Origin: Alteromonadaceae bacterium
Lineage (GTDB): Bacteria; Pseudomonadota; Gammaproteobacteria; Pseudomonadales; Cellvibrionaceae
Assembly: GCA_002746115.1 (NCBI GenBank)
Contig: NVXL01000218.1
Span: 1-33,445 of the forward strand
DNA: 33,445 nucleotides
Direction: 5' to 3'
Below the pieces are notes generated by a model. That model did no database searches. It was not told the DNA's origin and saw only the letters and a list, made by a program, of their open reading frames with translations. How positions within the stretch are numbered: position 1 is the first letter of the stretch; every line of letters starts with the position of its first letter. The position numbers and the translations under genes are program-made. Positions 8,451 through 17,368 of the stretch are shown here, piece by piece.

Positions 8451-9839
8451 GTGGATCTCTCATTGATAATGAATAGTAACAGCGTTATTTTTGCGTTGGA
8501 AGCCGGTTTGGCTGCAACACCCAATGATTTTGACCTCACTCTTCATTTGGCGCAGTTGTTAGCCAAAGAGCCTTCTGAGCTTGAGCGTGCCTTTACATTA
8601 GCTCAAGAATCGATCACTTTGCAGCCTTCTAACCCTCAAGCGATAGAGCTAGCCCTTTCTTTGGCGCGTATGCTAGAGCATCATGAACTTGCCTGTGAAT
8701 ACCAATCCCAGTTAAGCGCTTTAACTTCTCGTCATGAGGAGGTGCTTGGGAGCCCTGAGGGCTCTCAGCCGAAGGGTGTGATTGTGACGACCAAAAGCAA
8801 AACAGAATATGGTAATCATATACGCGGTATCTCGGGTTATGAGCATGGTAATGATGATGGCGTTGTGAAACCTGAATTGAGCCACGTCAGACCCACTCAA
8901 GGAGTGAAGCTGCGGCTGGTCAGCAGTCGCGGTGATGTCGGTTCCTCCGAGCTTGAAACCTCCGAGCTTGAAAGTAAGGAGCCAGGGCTGTCGTTAAGTG
9001 ACGTTGGAGGAATGGATGTCGTCAAAGAACATTTACAGCTGTCTTTTTTAGGGCCATTGAATAACCCTGAGTTGACGAAAGCGTACGGTAAGGATCTTGG
9101 TGGCGGCATGCTGCTTTTTGGTCCTCCCGGCTGTGGTAAGACGTATATAGCAAAGGCCTTAGCCGGTGAGATTGGCGCTAAGTTTATGAGTGTTGGTTTA
9201 ACGGATATTCTGGATATGCATTTGGGGGAGAGCGAGCGCAAGCTGCATGATATTTTTGAGTATGCCCGTAGTCAGTCTCCTGCCGTGTTGTTTATTGATG
9301 AATTAGATGCTTTAGGCCAAAAGCGCAGCCAGCTGCGCTCCAGTGGCATGCGAACCCTCGTGAATCAGTTGTTGAGTGAAATGGATGGGCTGGAAGAGGA
9401 GAATAAGAACCTGTTTATTTTGGCAGCAACAAACCATCCTTGGGATGTAGACCCTGCTTTGTGTCGTCCGGGGCGTTTTGATAATGTCATATCGGTCTTT
9501 CCGCCCGAGCGTGATGATCGAGTGATAATGTTACGACAGTATTTAAAAGGTAAACCTTTAGGGGATGTTGATCTGGAGGCTTTAGCTGATGCCTGCCCGA
9601 TGTTCTCAGGCGCTGACCTTGTGCACTTATGTAATGCCGCAGTCGAGATAGCCTTAAAAGCGTCAATCGATCAAGGCAAGATCAGACCATTGGAACAAGA
9701 AGATTTTAATTGTGTGTTAACCACCCTTAAAGCAAGTACCTTATGTTGGTTTGACACTGCCAAGAAAGATGCTTTGCAGGTCAATGAGCACGGTTGTTAT
9801 GATGAGTTGTTAGAGTACATACGCTGCCGTAATTTGTAG
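8451..9839 (+). CDS. AAA+ ATPase (FtsH/Cdc48-like module) with helical-repeat N-terminal region
   Basis: The 462-residue protein joins an N-terminal helical region with TPR-like spacing (about 8-90, LTLHLAQLL, LQPSNPQAIELAL), a variable linker (about 95-178), and one classic AAA+ module. The module shows Walker A GPPGCGKT (224-231), Walker B VLFIDELDAL (279-288, Asp283/Glu284), an AATNHPWDVDPALCRPGRFD stretch with the sensor-1 Asn and Arg-finger arginines, and a C-terminal lid. It lacks a protease domain and membrane segment, so it is not FtsH; a protein-remodelling or unfoldase role is inferred. The start is a GTG at 8451; an in-frame ATG at 8469 is an equally possible start. The TPR-like part may recruit clients. 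It lies 29 bp upstream of the beta-barrel gene, so the two may be co-transcribed. Confidence 0.88.
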   Translation: MDLSLIMNSNSVIFALEAGLAATPNDFDLTLHLAQLLAKEPSELERAFTLAQESITLQPSNPQAIELALSLARMLEHHELACEYQSQLSALTSRHEEVLGSPEGSQPKGVIVTTKSKTEYGNHIRGISGYEHGNDDGVVKPELSHVRPTQGVKLRLVSSRGDVGSSELETSELESKEPGLSLSDVGGMDVVKEHLQLSFLGPLNNPELTKAYGKDLGGGMLLFGPPGCGKTYIAKALAGEIGAKFMSVGLTDILDMHLGESERKLHDIFEYARSQSPAVLFIDELDALGQKRSQLRSSGMRTLVNQLLSEMDGLEEENKNLFILAATNHPWDVDPALCRPGRFDNVISVFPPERDDRVIMLRQYLKGKPLGDVDLEALADACPMFSGADLVHLCNAAVEIALKASIDQGKIRPLEQEDFNCVLTTLKASTLCWFDTAKKDALQVNEHGCYDELLEYIRCRNL

Positions 9840-9868
9840 TTCTTAAAAAATTAAAATGGAGTTAATTT

Positions 9869-10438
9869 GTGAAAAAAACTGTATTGATATTCGCTGCATC
9901 GCTTGGCCTGTATGCACTTTCATCTGGAGCACTGGCTATTGATAACCCTCATCGTGTGGGGCTCTCTGGCGGGATTGCTAGTTTGGATCTTGGGCGGGGT
10001 GATGACGATGCTACGAGAGAGGTCTTAGATTTAAACGCGGTTCACTTGAGCGTTAATTATGATTACTTGTTTACAAAAAGTCTTGGCTTGGGTGTTGGAT
10101 ATTTGGAAGGCGATAGTAATGACTTTACCTTTTTTATAAGCTTATATAATGACACTAGAATGGAATATGATGCGCTTTATTTTGGTCCCCGTTTTCAACT
10201 CCCATTAGGCGAGGTAAACGGGTTATATTTAAATGTAAATATCTTAGATTATAATTTTGATGTGATTGATAATGATCAAGTTATTGGTTCAGACGATGGT
10301 ACCGGGTATGGCGCGAGCTTTGGTTGGAACTTGACGCTGAGGAATGGCATCGGTGTCAAGGTTGGTTACGAGATATTAAATCTGGGTGATGATGTTGAGA
10401 TGAAAGGTATTGAGGCTGGAGTTAGCTACAGTTTTTAA
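9869..10438 (+). CDS. Small outer-membrane beta-barrel protein
   Basis: The 189-residue product has a clear signal peptide (MKKTVLIFAASLGLYAL..., cleavage likely after ALA near residue 23). Short alternating hydrophobic/aromatic strands follow (HLSVNYDY, LGLGVGYLEG, YFGPRFQLP, GIGVKVGYEIL), ending in VSYSF with the terminal Phe expected for BAM-inserted barrels. The size fits an eight-stranded OmpA/OmpW/OmpX-like barrel; the specific family is not recognised. The start is a GTG at 9869, supported by a TGGAG Shine-Dalgarno sequence about 8 bases upstream. It follows the AAA+ gene closely. Confidence 0.8.
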   Translation: MKKTVLIFAASLGLYALSSGALAIDNPHRVGLSGGIASLDLGRGDDDATREVLDLNAVHLSVNYDYLFTKSLGLGVGYLEGDSNDFTFFISLYNDTRMEYDALYFGPRFQLPLGEVNGLYLNVNILDYNFDVIDNDQVIGSDDGTGYGASFGWNLTLRNGIGVKVGYEILNLGDDVEMKGIEAGVSYSF

Positions 10439-10497
10439 TTTACCGGATTTTTTTGTAGCTTTTAAGCGGCTGCAGTCTTTGAGGGCGGGGTGGGTAT

Positions 10498-11232
10498 TTA
10501 GCCTTTAAGGCGTTGATTCTTTTTCTGGATCAAGGCATAGATGTTCGAGATTGAAGCAATCATGATGTAGATTGGCTTGAGCATACCCTGTCTTCGCAGT
10601 ACAGCGAATTCTTCTTCAGCGAGATTTTCGAGTTTTTTTTCATCGATAGTATATAAACCGGCTATTTGACTGGATGATTGATCATCGAAGGTGATCTCTA
10701 GTTGAATTGGTGTTAGCAGATCAAAGTCTAGCAAAGCTTGTATTAGTGTTGATGTATGCGCATCCCCTTCGATTAGCTCCGCGAGCATGCCTTTAAATTG
10801 CAGTAAGAATTCAGTGTCGTTACCATATTCGTCAAATAGCGCTTTACCCTTGTCCTTTGTTTGAGCTTGGACTTGAGTGTGGTTAACGATGCAATCACTT
10901 TCCATGTTGATACAAACGGCAGGCTCTTTGCCTTTTTCGGTGCCAATAAATAGGGGCTGACGGGCGATATTTAGCGGTGTATAGATAGCATTCCAAGCGT
11001 TGCTTTCCCAAAATAAATTCTCACCCTCCTCAAAACCAAGCAAGGCCACACAGGCAAAACGGCGGGTCTCTGTGTTTTTTGTTATTACTATGGGAAAGTG
11101 TACGATTAACTTACTGAACTCGTTGATGACCACGGGTACCATACGTTCTTTGTCGCTTTGTTTCTCAACTTTATCGGGGTCGATTTTTAAGTTTCGATGC
11201 TGACGGGAATCTAAAGCGACAAACTTGGGCAT
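10498..11232 (-). CDS. SapC-family protein
   Basis: The 244-residue protein fits the SapC family (named after a Campylobacter S-layer-associated protein). It has the typical N-terminal VALDSRQHRNLKI motif, then EFSKLIVHFPIVITKN, FACVALLGFEEGENLF and the FDLLTPIQLEI region, and lacks a signal peptide. The family is common in marine gamma- and alphaproteobacteria, often near TonB receptors or tryptophan halogenases; its biochemical role is not settled. It is downstream of the ATP-grasp gene on the same strand with a 134-bp gap and converges on the beta-barrel gene. Confidence 0.87.
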   Translation of the reverse strand: MPKFVALDSRQHRNLKIDPDKVEKQSDKERMVPVVINEFSKLIVHFPIVITKNTETRRFACVALLGFEEGENLFWESNAWNAIYTPLNIARQPLFIGTEKGKEPAVCINMESDCIVNHTQVQAQTKDKGKALFDEYGNDTEFLLQFKGMLAELIEGDAHTSTLIQALLDFDLLTPIQLEITFDDQSSSQIAGLYTIDEKKLENLAEEEFAVLRRQGMLKPIYIMIASISNIYALIQKKNQRLKG

Positions 11233-11366
11233 GCTACCTACCTAATTCGGTAAATTTGGGGTTAATACTTGGGTTAATAATAGCGTATTGACTATAGCGT
11301 GTATCGTCGCTAAAGCCCATGCTATAGCGCATGTATTACTAGCTTGCAGTCGTAAATGTAGCGATA

Positions 11367-12338
11367 TTATTCGTGAAAAGATGTTTTTTGGGCGCTTGAC
11401 TCTTTGGTGCTTGATAGTACTTCTCGTACCACATCTAAGCCAAAATCTTGTCCGCAAAGCTCATAGATTGTATTCAGTCCGCCAGGGTTGACGACGTTTA
11501 ATTCCACAATGTAGGGGTAGGCCATGTCTACACCGACGAAATAGGCGCCAATCGCTAGTAATTTTTTACCGAGTGCTTCTAGCAGTGACCTTTCGTTATC
11601 GCTTAGCTCGCAGGTAAAAGCGAGGCCATTTTGATGTATATTGGTTCGGTGGTCGTCGTTAGAGGGTCGCCGACCATATTGGCAGATAGGTTTACCGCCA
11701 GCCAGTAGCACGCGTTTTTCACCCTTCTGTATTTCAGTTATGTATTTTTGCAAAAGACAGAAGCGATTATTTTTGTTGCCCGTCATCGATTGAATGATCA
11801 CCCTTGCGTTTTTGTCTTCCGGTTTTAAAAGGTAAACATCGCGACCGTGGGATTCCGCGGGGGGTTTGATTATCCATGTCGAACTATTGTTCTCTTTGTA
11901 TTTGTTCCATAGGTACTCGAAATCGCTAGACGCATAGGTTTCGGGGCAGTTGTCTGGACAAAAGAGTTGGGTAGAATATTTGTTGTTCGCAAACATTAAG
12001 GCTTCGGGGGAGTTGATCAGTGTGCTCGATTGACTGAGTATCCACATCAGCTCAATATAATCTAAAAAAGCCTCTCGTTTACCAAAACCAAGTACCCAGC
12101 AGAAATCCATATGGTTTAAGCATGCCCTGTCACGATATCGTTCGGGGATCTCACCACAAGACATATTGGTTTTTAAGTGGTGGCAATCTGCGTAAATTTT
12201 ATCGCCTTCCATATGCATGCTTTCGATGGCGCCTAAATAGACGTCGCTGCCATGCTTTAGCAGGGCATTGGCTAGTGCTGTGTGGTTTTTAGGGGCGGCG
12301 TTGTTATCGGTATTGATTAATAAACAGACCGTGCTCAT
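11367..12338 (-). CDS. ATP-grasp protein resembling glutathione synthetase
   Basis: The 323-residue product has the layout of a GshB-like ATP-grasp enzyme. It has an N-terminal pre-grasp domain (TVCLLINTDNN...), the nucleotide-binding segment TWIIKPPAESHGRDVYLL (about 166-183), the KGEKRVLLAGGKPICQYGRR strand region, and a metal/ATP site ELNVVNPGGLNTIYEL (about 284-299). ATP-grasp enzymes of this group join a carboxylate to an amine or thiol through an acyl phosphate. True GshB normally sits beside other redox genes; here the neighbour is SapC, so the substrate is uncertain and a peptide or natural-product ligase is possible. Confidence 0.82.
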   Translation of the reverse strand: MSTVCLLINTDNNAAPKNHTALANALLKHGSDVYLGAIESMHMEGDKIYADCHHLKTNMSCGEIPERYRDRACLNHMDFCWVLGFGKREAFLDYIELMWILSQSSTLINSPEALMFANNKYSTQLFCPDNCPETYASSDFEYLWNKYKENNSSTWIIKPPAESHGRDVYLLKPEDKNARVIIQSMTGNKNNRFCLLQKYITEIQKGEKRVLLAGGKPICQYGRRPSNDDHRTNIHQNGLAFTCELSDNERSLLEALGKKLLAIGAYFVGVDMAYPYIVELNVVNPGGLNTIYELCGQDFGLDVVREVLSSTKESSAQKTSFHE

Positions 12339-12589
12339 ATTTCACTCCACACGCTTCACTTGCGACACTAGTTTGGGCGCGTATCCTGACACAGGGCGTA
12401 AGGGAGTTCAAATTGCTTATCGCTTGATTGTTTTTAGCATCTCAATACTGGTACTTTACAGTGATAGTGTATTCTCTTGGTGTTGGTGCCTTACTTTGGC
12501 TCTGCTTGTCGTCGGATACATCATCAAAATAGTCGGTTTGTTTCTATACTTAAGCATATCTTCTTAAACCTTATGGCATTTCAATATTC
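12339..12589. promoter_or_regulatory. Divergent intergenic region between ATP-grasp gene and second hybrid kinase
   Basis: 251 bp separate these outward-facing genes and must contain both promoters. I see no distinctive operator. A forward reading frame with hydrophobic codons spans most of it but lacks a ribosome-binding site and overlaps the ATP-grasp start, so I do not call it. Confidence 0.35.
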
Positions 12590-15500
12590 GTGGGCTTATC
12601 TCATAAAATGATAGTACGGTTCACCACTTGGGCATTTACTTGGGTATGTACTTGGGTATTAGTGTTCACAAGCCTTGCCTGCTGGTCTGTGGGCGTATTG
12701 TCAGGCTCTCCACTCAAGTTTCGGAGTTTGGATAATCAGAGTTTAGAGTCCATCGGGGAGGTGCGCGCGGTCGCGCAGGATCATGACGGCTTTATGTGGT
12801 TTGGCGGTGAGGCAGGTCTTGCACGTTACGACGGCTATCAGGTAAAACTCTATTTACACGACGCCGATGATGACGACACGATTAGTACCAATAGTATCAA
12901 TGACCTATTAGTCGATAAACATGGCTTTTTGTGGGTAGCTACTTATTGGGGACTGAATCGTTATGACCCCAGAACCGAACGCTTTAAGCGTTATCAATAT
13001 AATCCCGAGCAAACACGTAGCTTAAGCCATAACAGTGTCATCTGTATGCTTGAAAGTAAGGTGGATGGTGCTATTTGGGCGGGCACTGCCGGTGGGGGCT
13101 TAAATAGACTTGACCCGGTAAGCGATGACTTTGACCGAATCAGGCATCAGCCGGGCGTTAATAACAGTCTATCAGGTGACGAAGTATTGTCAGTATACGA
13201 AGACTCCACCGGAAAAATTTGGGCTGGTTTGAGTTCCCACGTCCTTGACCGCTTAACCGTGAGTTATACGGGGGGTAAAGTCTTGGTGGAGCGGTATGAC
13301 AATTATAAGCAGGATTTTTTGAAATCTGTTGAAGCGAATGCCGTGCATATCCGCAGCATTGCTGGCACGAGTATTGGCGATGTATTTTTCGCTACTGATA
13401 ATGGCTTATTCCGTTTAGGCGGAGACGCACAAAAGATTACTCATTTTCCGTGGGATCTTAATGGCATTAACATGATGCGCACACGGGATCTGCGAGATGT
13501 CTATGTGGATGCGCTTGGACAGGTATGGATTGCTGCGGGAGACTCCGGGGTCTATCGTTTTCTTTCCGAACGAGATGGCTTTGAATGGCATTTGCTGGCA
13601 CAGGATGGCAGCACATTTCTTATCGCGAACCGTATATTTTCCGATAAAGACGGTGCTTTATGGGTGGGGCATGCCCCTTCTGGCGCGTCGAGAGTTGATC
13701 GCTACGCCTCTACATTTCAAAATTATCAACGCGTACCTGGAGAGGAGAATGACCTTACTAACTCCGATGTACTTTCGATTGCAGAAGATGGCAAGTCGAA
13801 CCTATGGGTTGGCACACGTAACGGCCTAAATTATATCGATCGCTCAAGCGGTAAAATTCAGCAATATCATTTCCGGCGTAATGACCCTAGAGCATTAAAC
13901 AGTGCGGCCGTGTCTGCGTTATTGGTGGATGATGAGCGTTATGTTTGGAGCGGTTCCACTTGGTGGGGCTTGAGTAAGTTAGACCTCCAGACCGGTATTT
14001 TCCAGCGCTACATGCCTGACCCCAGCAAAGACAACAGTTTAACGAATAGAGAAGTTTGGTCCCTATTTAAAGATCGTGATGGCGAGCTATGGGTGGGTAC
14101 AAATAAAGGTGGCTTGCATCGCTACCGGCGTGATACGGACGATTTCATGAGTTGGCGGATCGACCCTGGGCGACCCAACCCCGGGCGAATTATCGGTATG
14201 CATGAAGATGATATTGGTGTTATTTGGCTTGCGACGGATGACGGTCTATATTCCGCGCATAGAAATGATGCAGGCGGCACTGCGGGCCTTACCATTCGTG
14301 CTTATCCCCAACATACGAGCCATCCCATTGATTTAAGTGTGCCGACGGTGCGCGCGATCTCGCAAGATCTTGACGGTTACATGTGGTTCGCCACCCAGGG
14401 CGGAGGTGTAAACCGGTGGGGGCGAGACGATAAGAGCTTTCGGGTTTTTCAAGTCCCGGAGGGTTTACCTCATAATACCGTTAACGGTGTCGTGGAGGAT
14501 GACTTTGGCTCCCTGTGGTTTTCAACTGGGAATGGCTTATCCCGCTTTGATAAAGAGCGCGAGCAGTTTTATAACTACAGTAAGCTACATGGGCTACCCG
14601 GTAACTTATTTCATGATGGCGCAAGCTTAAAGACCCAAAAAGGTGAGTTGGTTTTTGGTAGTAGTCATGGATTAACGGTTTTTAGGCCAGACAAGGTATT
14701 TAAAAATACGGTTGCACCCAGTTTGGTGTTAACGGATTTTAAAATATTTAATAAAGCCATGCCTTTTGGGCATCCTGACTCGCCCCTCTCTAAGGCTTTG
14801 AATCATACGTGGTCAATCACATTAAACCATACGCAGTCGGTATTCTCATTTGAATTTGCGGCGCTTAATTATGACCTACCCGAAAAGAGTCAATATGCTT
14901 ATTACCTAAAAGGCTTCGAGGATGACTGGAATTATATTAAGTATCGGCGTAGTGCCACCTATACCAACCTAGACCCCGGCGAGTATGTTTTGCGCATCAA
15001 AGCGTCAAATAACGAAGGTGTATGGAATGAGCGAGGTCTATCAATAGCCATAAAAATATTACCTCCGTGGTGGCTTACTTGGTACGTTAAGTTGGTTTAC
15101 GTTTTTTTAGGTATTGTCGTATTGTTGTTGATATTTTATACGGTATTACATTTAAAGCGTGTAGAGGATGAAAGCCAAATTATTGCACGCTTACGCGACT
15201 TAGATAAAACCAAAGATGCCTTTTTGGCGAATACTTCTCATGAGTTACGCACGCCGCTCAATGGTATTATTGGCTTGTCTGAATCGTTAATTGCGGGTGT
15301 TACGGGTCAGTTGCCTAAAGAAACTCTCGATAACTTAAGGCTTATCGTTAATAGTAGTAAGCGTTTAGCTTATTTGATTGATGATATTTTAGATTTTTCA
15401 AAACTTCGGGAACACTCGATTACTCTCAACCGAACGGTCGTAGATATTCACCAGCTGACTGAGAGTATTTTGCAATTAAGTGGCCCCATGGTCGGCACTA

Positions 15501-17287
15501 AAACAATTGAGCTAGTTAACTCAGTAGATAAATATTTGCCCTCTGTGCTAGCCGATGAAAACCGCGTACAACAGATTTTATATAATTTGGTAGGTAACGC
15601 GATTAAATTTACGAATGAAGGCTGCGTAAGAGTGAGTACGCAAATGGAAGGGGATCTCCTTTGGATTTTGGTTGAAGATACCGGTATCGGTATTGCGGAA
15701 GATAAATTAGACAGTGTCTTTAATGCGTTTGAGCAAGTGGATGGGTCGGGCTCTCGGAAGTTTGGCGGCACCGGACTAGGGCTTGCAGTAACAAGGCAGT
15801 TAGTAGAGTTACACGGGGGGGTATTAAAGATTTCCTCAAAAGAGAATTGGGGGACGACGCTACGCTTTTCGTTGACGCAGTCCGACACCGCTGCGGTTGC
15901 TGGTATTGCCGTCGCATCTGAGCGGGATTTATCGGCCATTGAGACGGTGCGACTAGGGGGTAAACCGCTTCTTCGGAACGATGGGGGTGTAGATGCCCAC
16001 GGAGAATTGCAGTTATCGTCAGAAAACCCAGACGGTCAATATCATATCTTGGTGGTCGATGACGAGCCGATTAATCGTCAAGTTTTATTTAACCTCCTGT
16101 CACTTGAGGATTACCGTATAAGCGAGTGTTCGTCGGGGCAGCAGGCATTGCAGATGCTTAAGCAGGAAACCCATGGTGTGGATCTTGTCATGCTTGATGT
16201 CATGATGCCTGGCCTTACCGGATACCAAGTGTGCCAAATGCTTAGGAAAGACTATTCGACTGGTCAATTACCAATTATATTTCTGACCGCAAAAACCCAA
16301 GTGAGCGATATGGAGGAGGGGTTTCGTGTTGGAGGCAATGACTTTTTAACTAAGCCGGTCGCGAAAGAAGAGCTATTCTCGCGCATCAAAACGCATCTAA
16401 GGCTTCTCGATATGCACCGCCGTATTGAGAACGAAGTCACGACTCGTACAGAACAACTGCGACGCAGTCACGATCACCTTAATAAAGCCTATGAGAACTT
16501 AAAGCAAACTCAAAGCCAGTTGGTACAAGCCGAAAAAATGTCGAGCCTTGGTGCTTTGGTGGCGGGTGTTGGTCATGAAATCAACAACCCTGCGAGTTTT
16601 GCTAACGCGGCGGCATCTAACTTGGATCGCGACTTGAGTAGTTTTCAGTTTTACTTGCGCGAGTTAGTGGCAGACGAGCCAGGTAATGACGAAATATTGG
16701 AAAGTTTTGAACAGCGCTTTGAGCAATTATTTAGCCATTTATCCTTGTTGAGTGAAGGTACTCAGCGGATAAATGAAATTGTGAATAATTTACGTACTTT
16801 TTCTCGATCAGATTCTGGCGATTTAAGTTTTGAAACCCTTAGTAAGGGTTTAAGTAGTACATTGGAGTTGGTGAGAGCAAACTTTAAAACCGAAGTGAAA
16901 TTCACTCTTGATATTAAAGAGGACACCGAAATTTTGTGTGCGGCCTCAGAAATCAACCAAGTGTTTATGAATTTGATGGCCAATGCCTGTCAGGCGATGT
17001 GTAGTACCGGAAATCCTGATGATAACGGCTATTATGGTGTGCTACAAATCACTATGGAACAGGTAGGTGAGGATCTTTGTATCTCCTTTCAAGACAATGG
17101 CTGTGGCATGACGCCAGAAACCGTTGAGCGTATATTTGAACCGTTCTTTACCACGAAGCCCGAAGGCGAAGGTACAGGCCTTGGTATGTCAATAAGCTAT
17201 GGGATTGTGGACCGGCATAAAGGCCGTTTTGAGGTGTCCTCTACCTTAGGTGAGGGCACACTTATTTGTATTTTCTTGCCTATTTAG
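12590..17287 (+). CDS. Propeller-type hybrid sensor with kinase-receiver-kinase architecture
   Basis: This 1565-residue sensor has a hydrophobic N-terminal signal and about fourteen propeller repeats (WFGGEAGLARYDGY, LWVATYWGLNRYDP, LWVGTNKGGLHRY, LWFSTGNGLSRF and others). A Y_Y_Y domain (about 752-824) and one membrane segment (about 826-852) follow. The first kinase has NTSHELRTP with His884, N box NLVGNAIKFT, DTGIGI and GGTGLGL. A receiver follows with Asp1203 (VMLDVMMPGLTG) and the FLTKPV lysine. After a coiled coil (about 1278-1320) comes a second, NtrB-like kinase: GVGHEINNP with His1329, NLMANACQAM, DNGCGM, and GEGTGLGMSISYGIV. Both kinases and the receiver keep their key residues. The start is a GTG at 12590; an in-frame ATG at 12608 is an alternative. 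The N-terminal half is a paralogue of the 3913-8214 sensor. Confidence 0.92.
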   Translation: MGLSHKMIVRFTTWAFTWVCTWVLVFTSLACWSVGVLSGSPLKFRSLDNQSLESIGEVRAVAQDHDGFMWFGGEAGLARYDGYQVKLYLHDADDDDTISTNSINDLLVDKHGFLWVATYWGLNRYDPRTERFKRYQYNPEQTRSLSHNSVICMLESKVDGAIWAGTAGGGLNRLDPVSDDFDRIRHQPGVNNSLSGDEVLSVYEDSTGKIWAGLSSHVLDRLTVSYTGGKVLVERYDNYKQDFLKSVEANAVHIRSIAGTSIGDVFFATDNGLFRLGGDAQKITHFPWDLNGINMMRTRDLRDVYVDALGQVWIAAGDSGVYRFLSERDGFEWHLLAQDGSTFLIANRIFSDKDGALWVGHAPSGASRVDRYASTFQNYQRVPGEENDLTNSDVLSIAEDGKSNLWVGTRNGLNYIDRSSGKIQQYHFRRNDPRALNSAAVSALLVDDERYVWSGSTWWGLSKLDLQTGIFQRYMPDPSKDNSLTNREVWSLFKDRDGELWVGTNKGGLHRYRRDTDDFMSWRIDPGRPNPGRIIGMHEDDIGVIWLATDDGLYSAHRNDAGGTAGLTIRAYPQHTSHPIDLSVPTVRAISQDLDGYMWFATQGGGVNRWGRDDKSFRVFQVPEGLPHNTVNGVVEDDFGSLWFSTGNGLSRFDKEREQFYNYSKLHGLPGNLFHDGASLKTQKGELVFGSSHGLTVFRPDKVFKNTVAPSLVLTDFKIFNKAMPFGHPDSPLSKALNHTWSITLNHTQSVFSFEFAALNYDLPEKSQYAYYLKGFEDDWNYIKYRRSATYTNLDPGEYVLRIKASNNEGVWNERGLSIAIKILPPWWLTWYVKLVYVFLGIVVLLLIFYTVLHLKRVEDESQIIARLRDLDKTKDAFLANTSHELRTPLNGIIGLSESLIAGVTGQLPKETLDNLRLIVNSSKRLAYLIDDILDFSKLREHSITLNRTVVDIHQLTESILQLSGPMVGTKTIELVNSVDKYLPSVLADENRVQQILYNLVGNAIKFTNEGCVRVSTQMEGDLLWILVEDTGIGIAEDKLDSVFNAFEQVDGSGSRKFGGTGLGLAVTRQLVELHGGVLKISSKENWGTTLRFSLTQSDTAAVAGIAVASERDLSAIETVRLGGKPLLRNDGGVDAHGELQLSSENPDGQYHILVVDDEPINRQVLFNLLSLEDYRISECSSGQQALQMLKQETHGVDLVMLDVMMPGLTGYQVCQMLRKDYSTGQLPIIFLTAKTQVSDMEEGFRVGGNDFLTKPVAKEELFSRIKTHLRLLDMHRRIENEVTTRTEQLRRSHDHLNKAYENLKQTQSQLVQAEKMSSLGALVAGVGHEINNPASFANAAASNLDRDLSSFQFYLRELVADEPGNDEILESFEQRFEQLFSHLSLLSEGTQRINEIVNNLRTFSRSDSGDLSFETLSKGLSSTLELVRANFKTEVKFTLDIKEDTEILCAASEINQVFMNLMANACQAMCSTGNPDDNGYYGVLQITMEQVGEDLCISFQDNGCGMTPETVERIFEPFFTTKPEGEGTGLGMSISYGIVDRHKGRFEVSSTLGEGTLICIFLPI

Positions 17288-17368
17288 TGATCTTGTTAGA
17301 TAACTGTATTGTTAGATTCTTATTTTATTCATCAGTGCTAGTAAGTGTCAATTCAACTATTAATTTAA

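Noticed and set aside
8897-9241. Reverse 114-codon frame within the AAA+ gene
   Set aside because: Antisense to the Walker A region of a clear gene; no independent support.
11310-11335. Near-palindrome around CATGCTATAGCGCATG upstream of the SapC gene
   Set aside because: The symmetry is imperfect by a two-base shift and no T-tract or duplicate operator supports a function.
12268-12567. Forward 99-codon frame with hydrophobic C-terminal half between the ATP-grasp and second kinase genes
   Set aside because: It overlaps the start of the well-supported ATP-grasp gene on the other strand, has no ribosome-binding site, and its N-terminal part is the complement of that gene.
15448-15939. Long reverse frame (163 codons) within the second hybrid kinase
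   Set aside because: It lies wholly antisense to conserved kinase motifs and has shadow-type composition rich in Ser, Pro and Thr.
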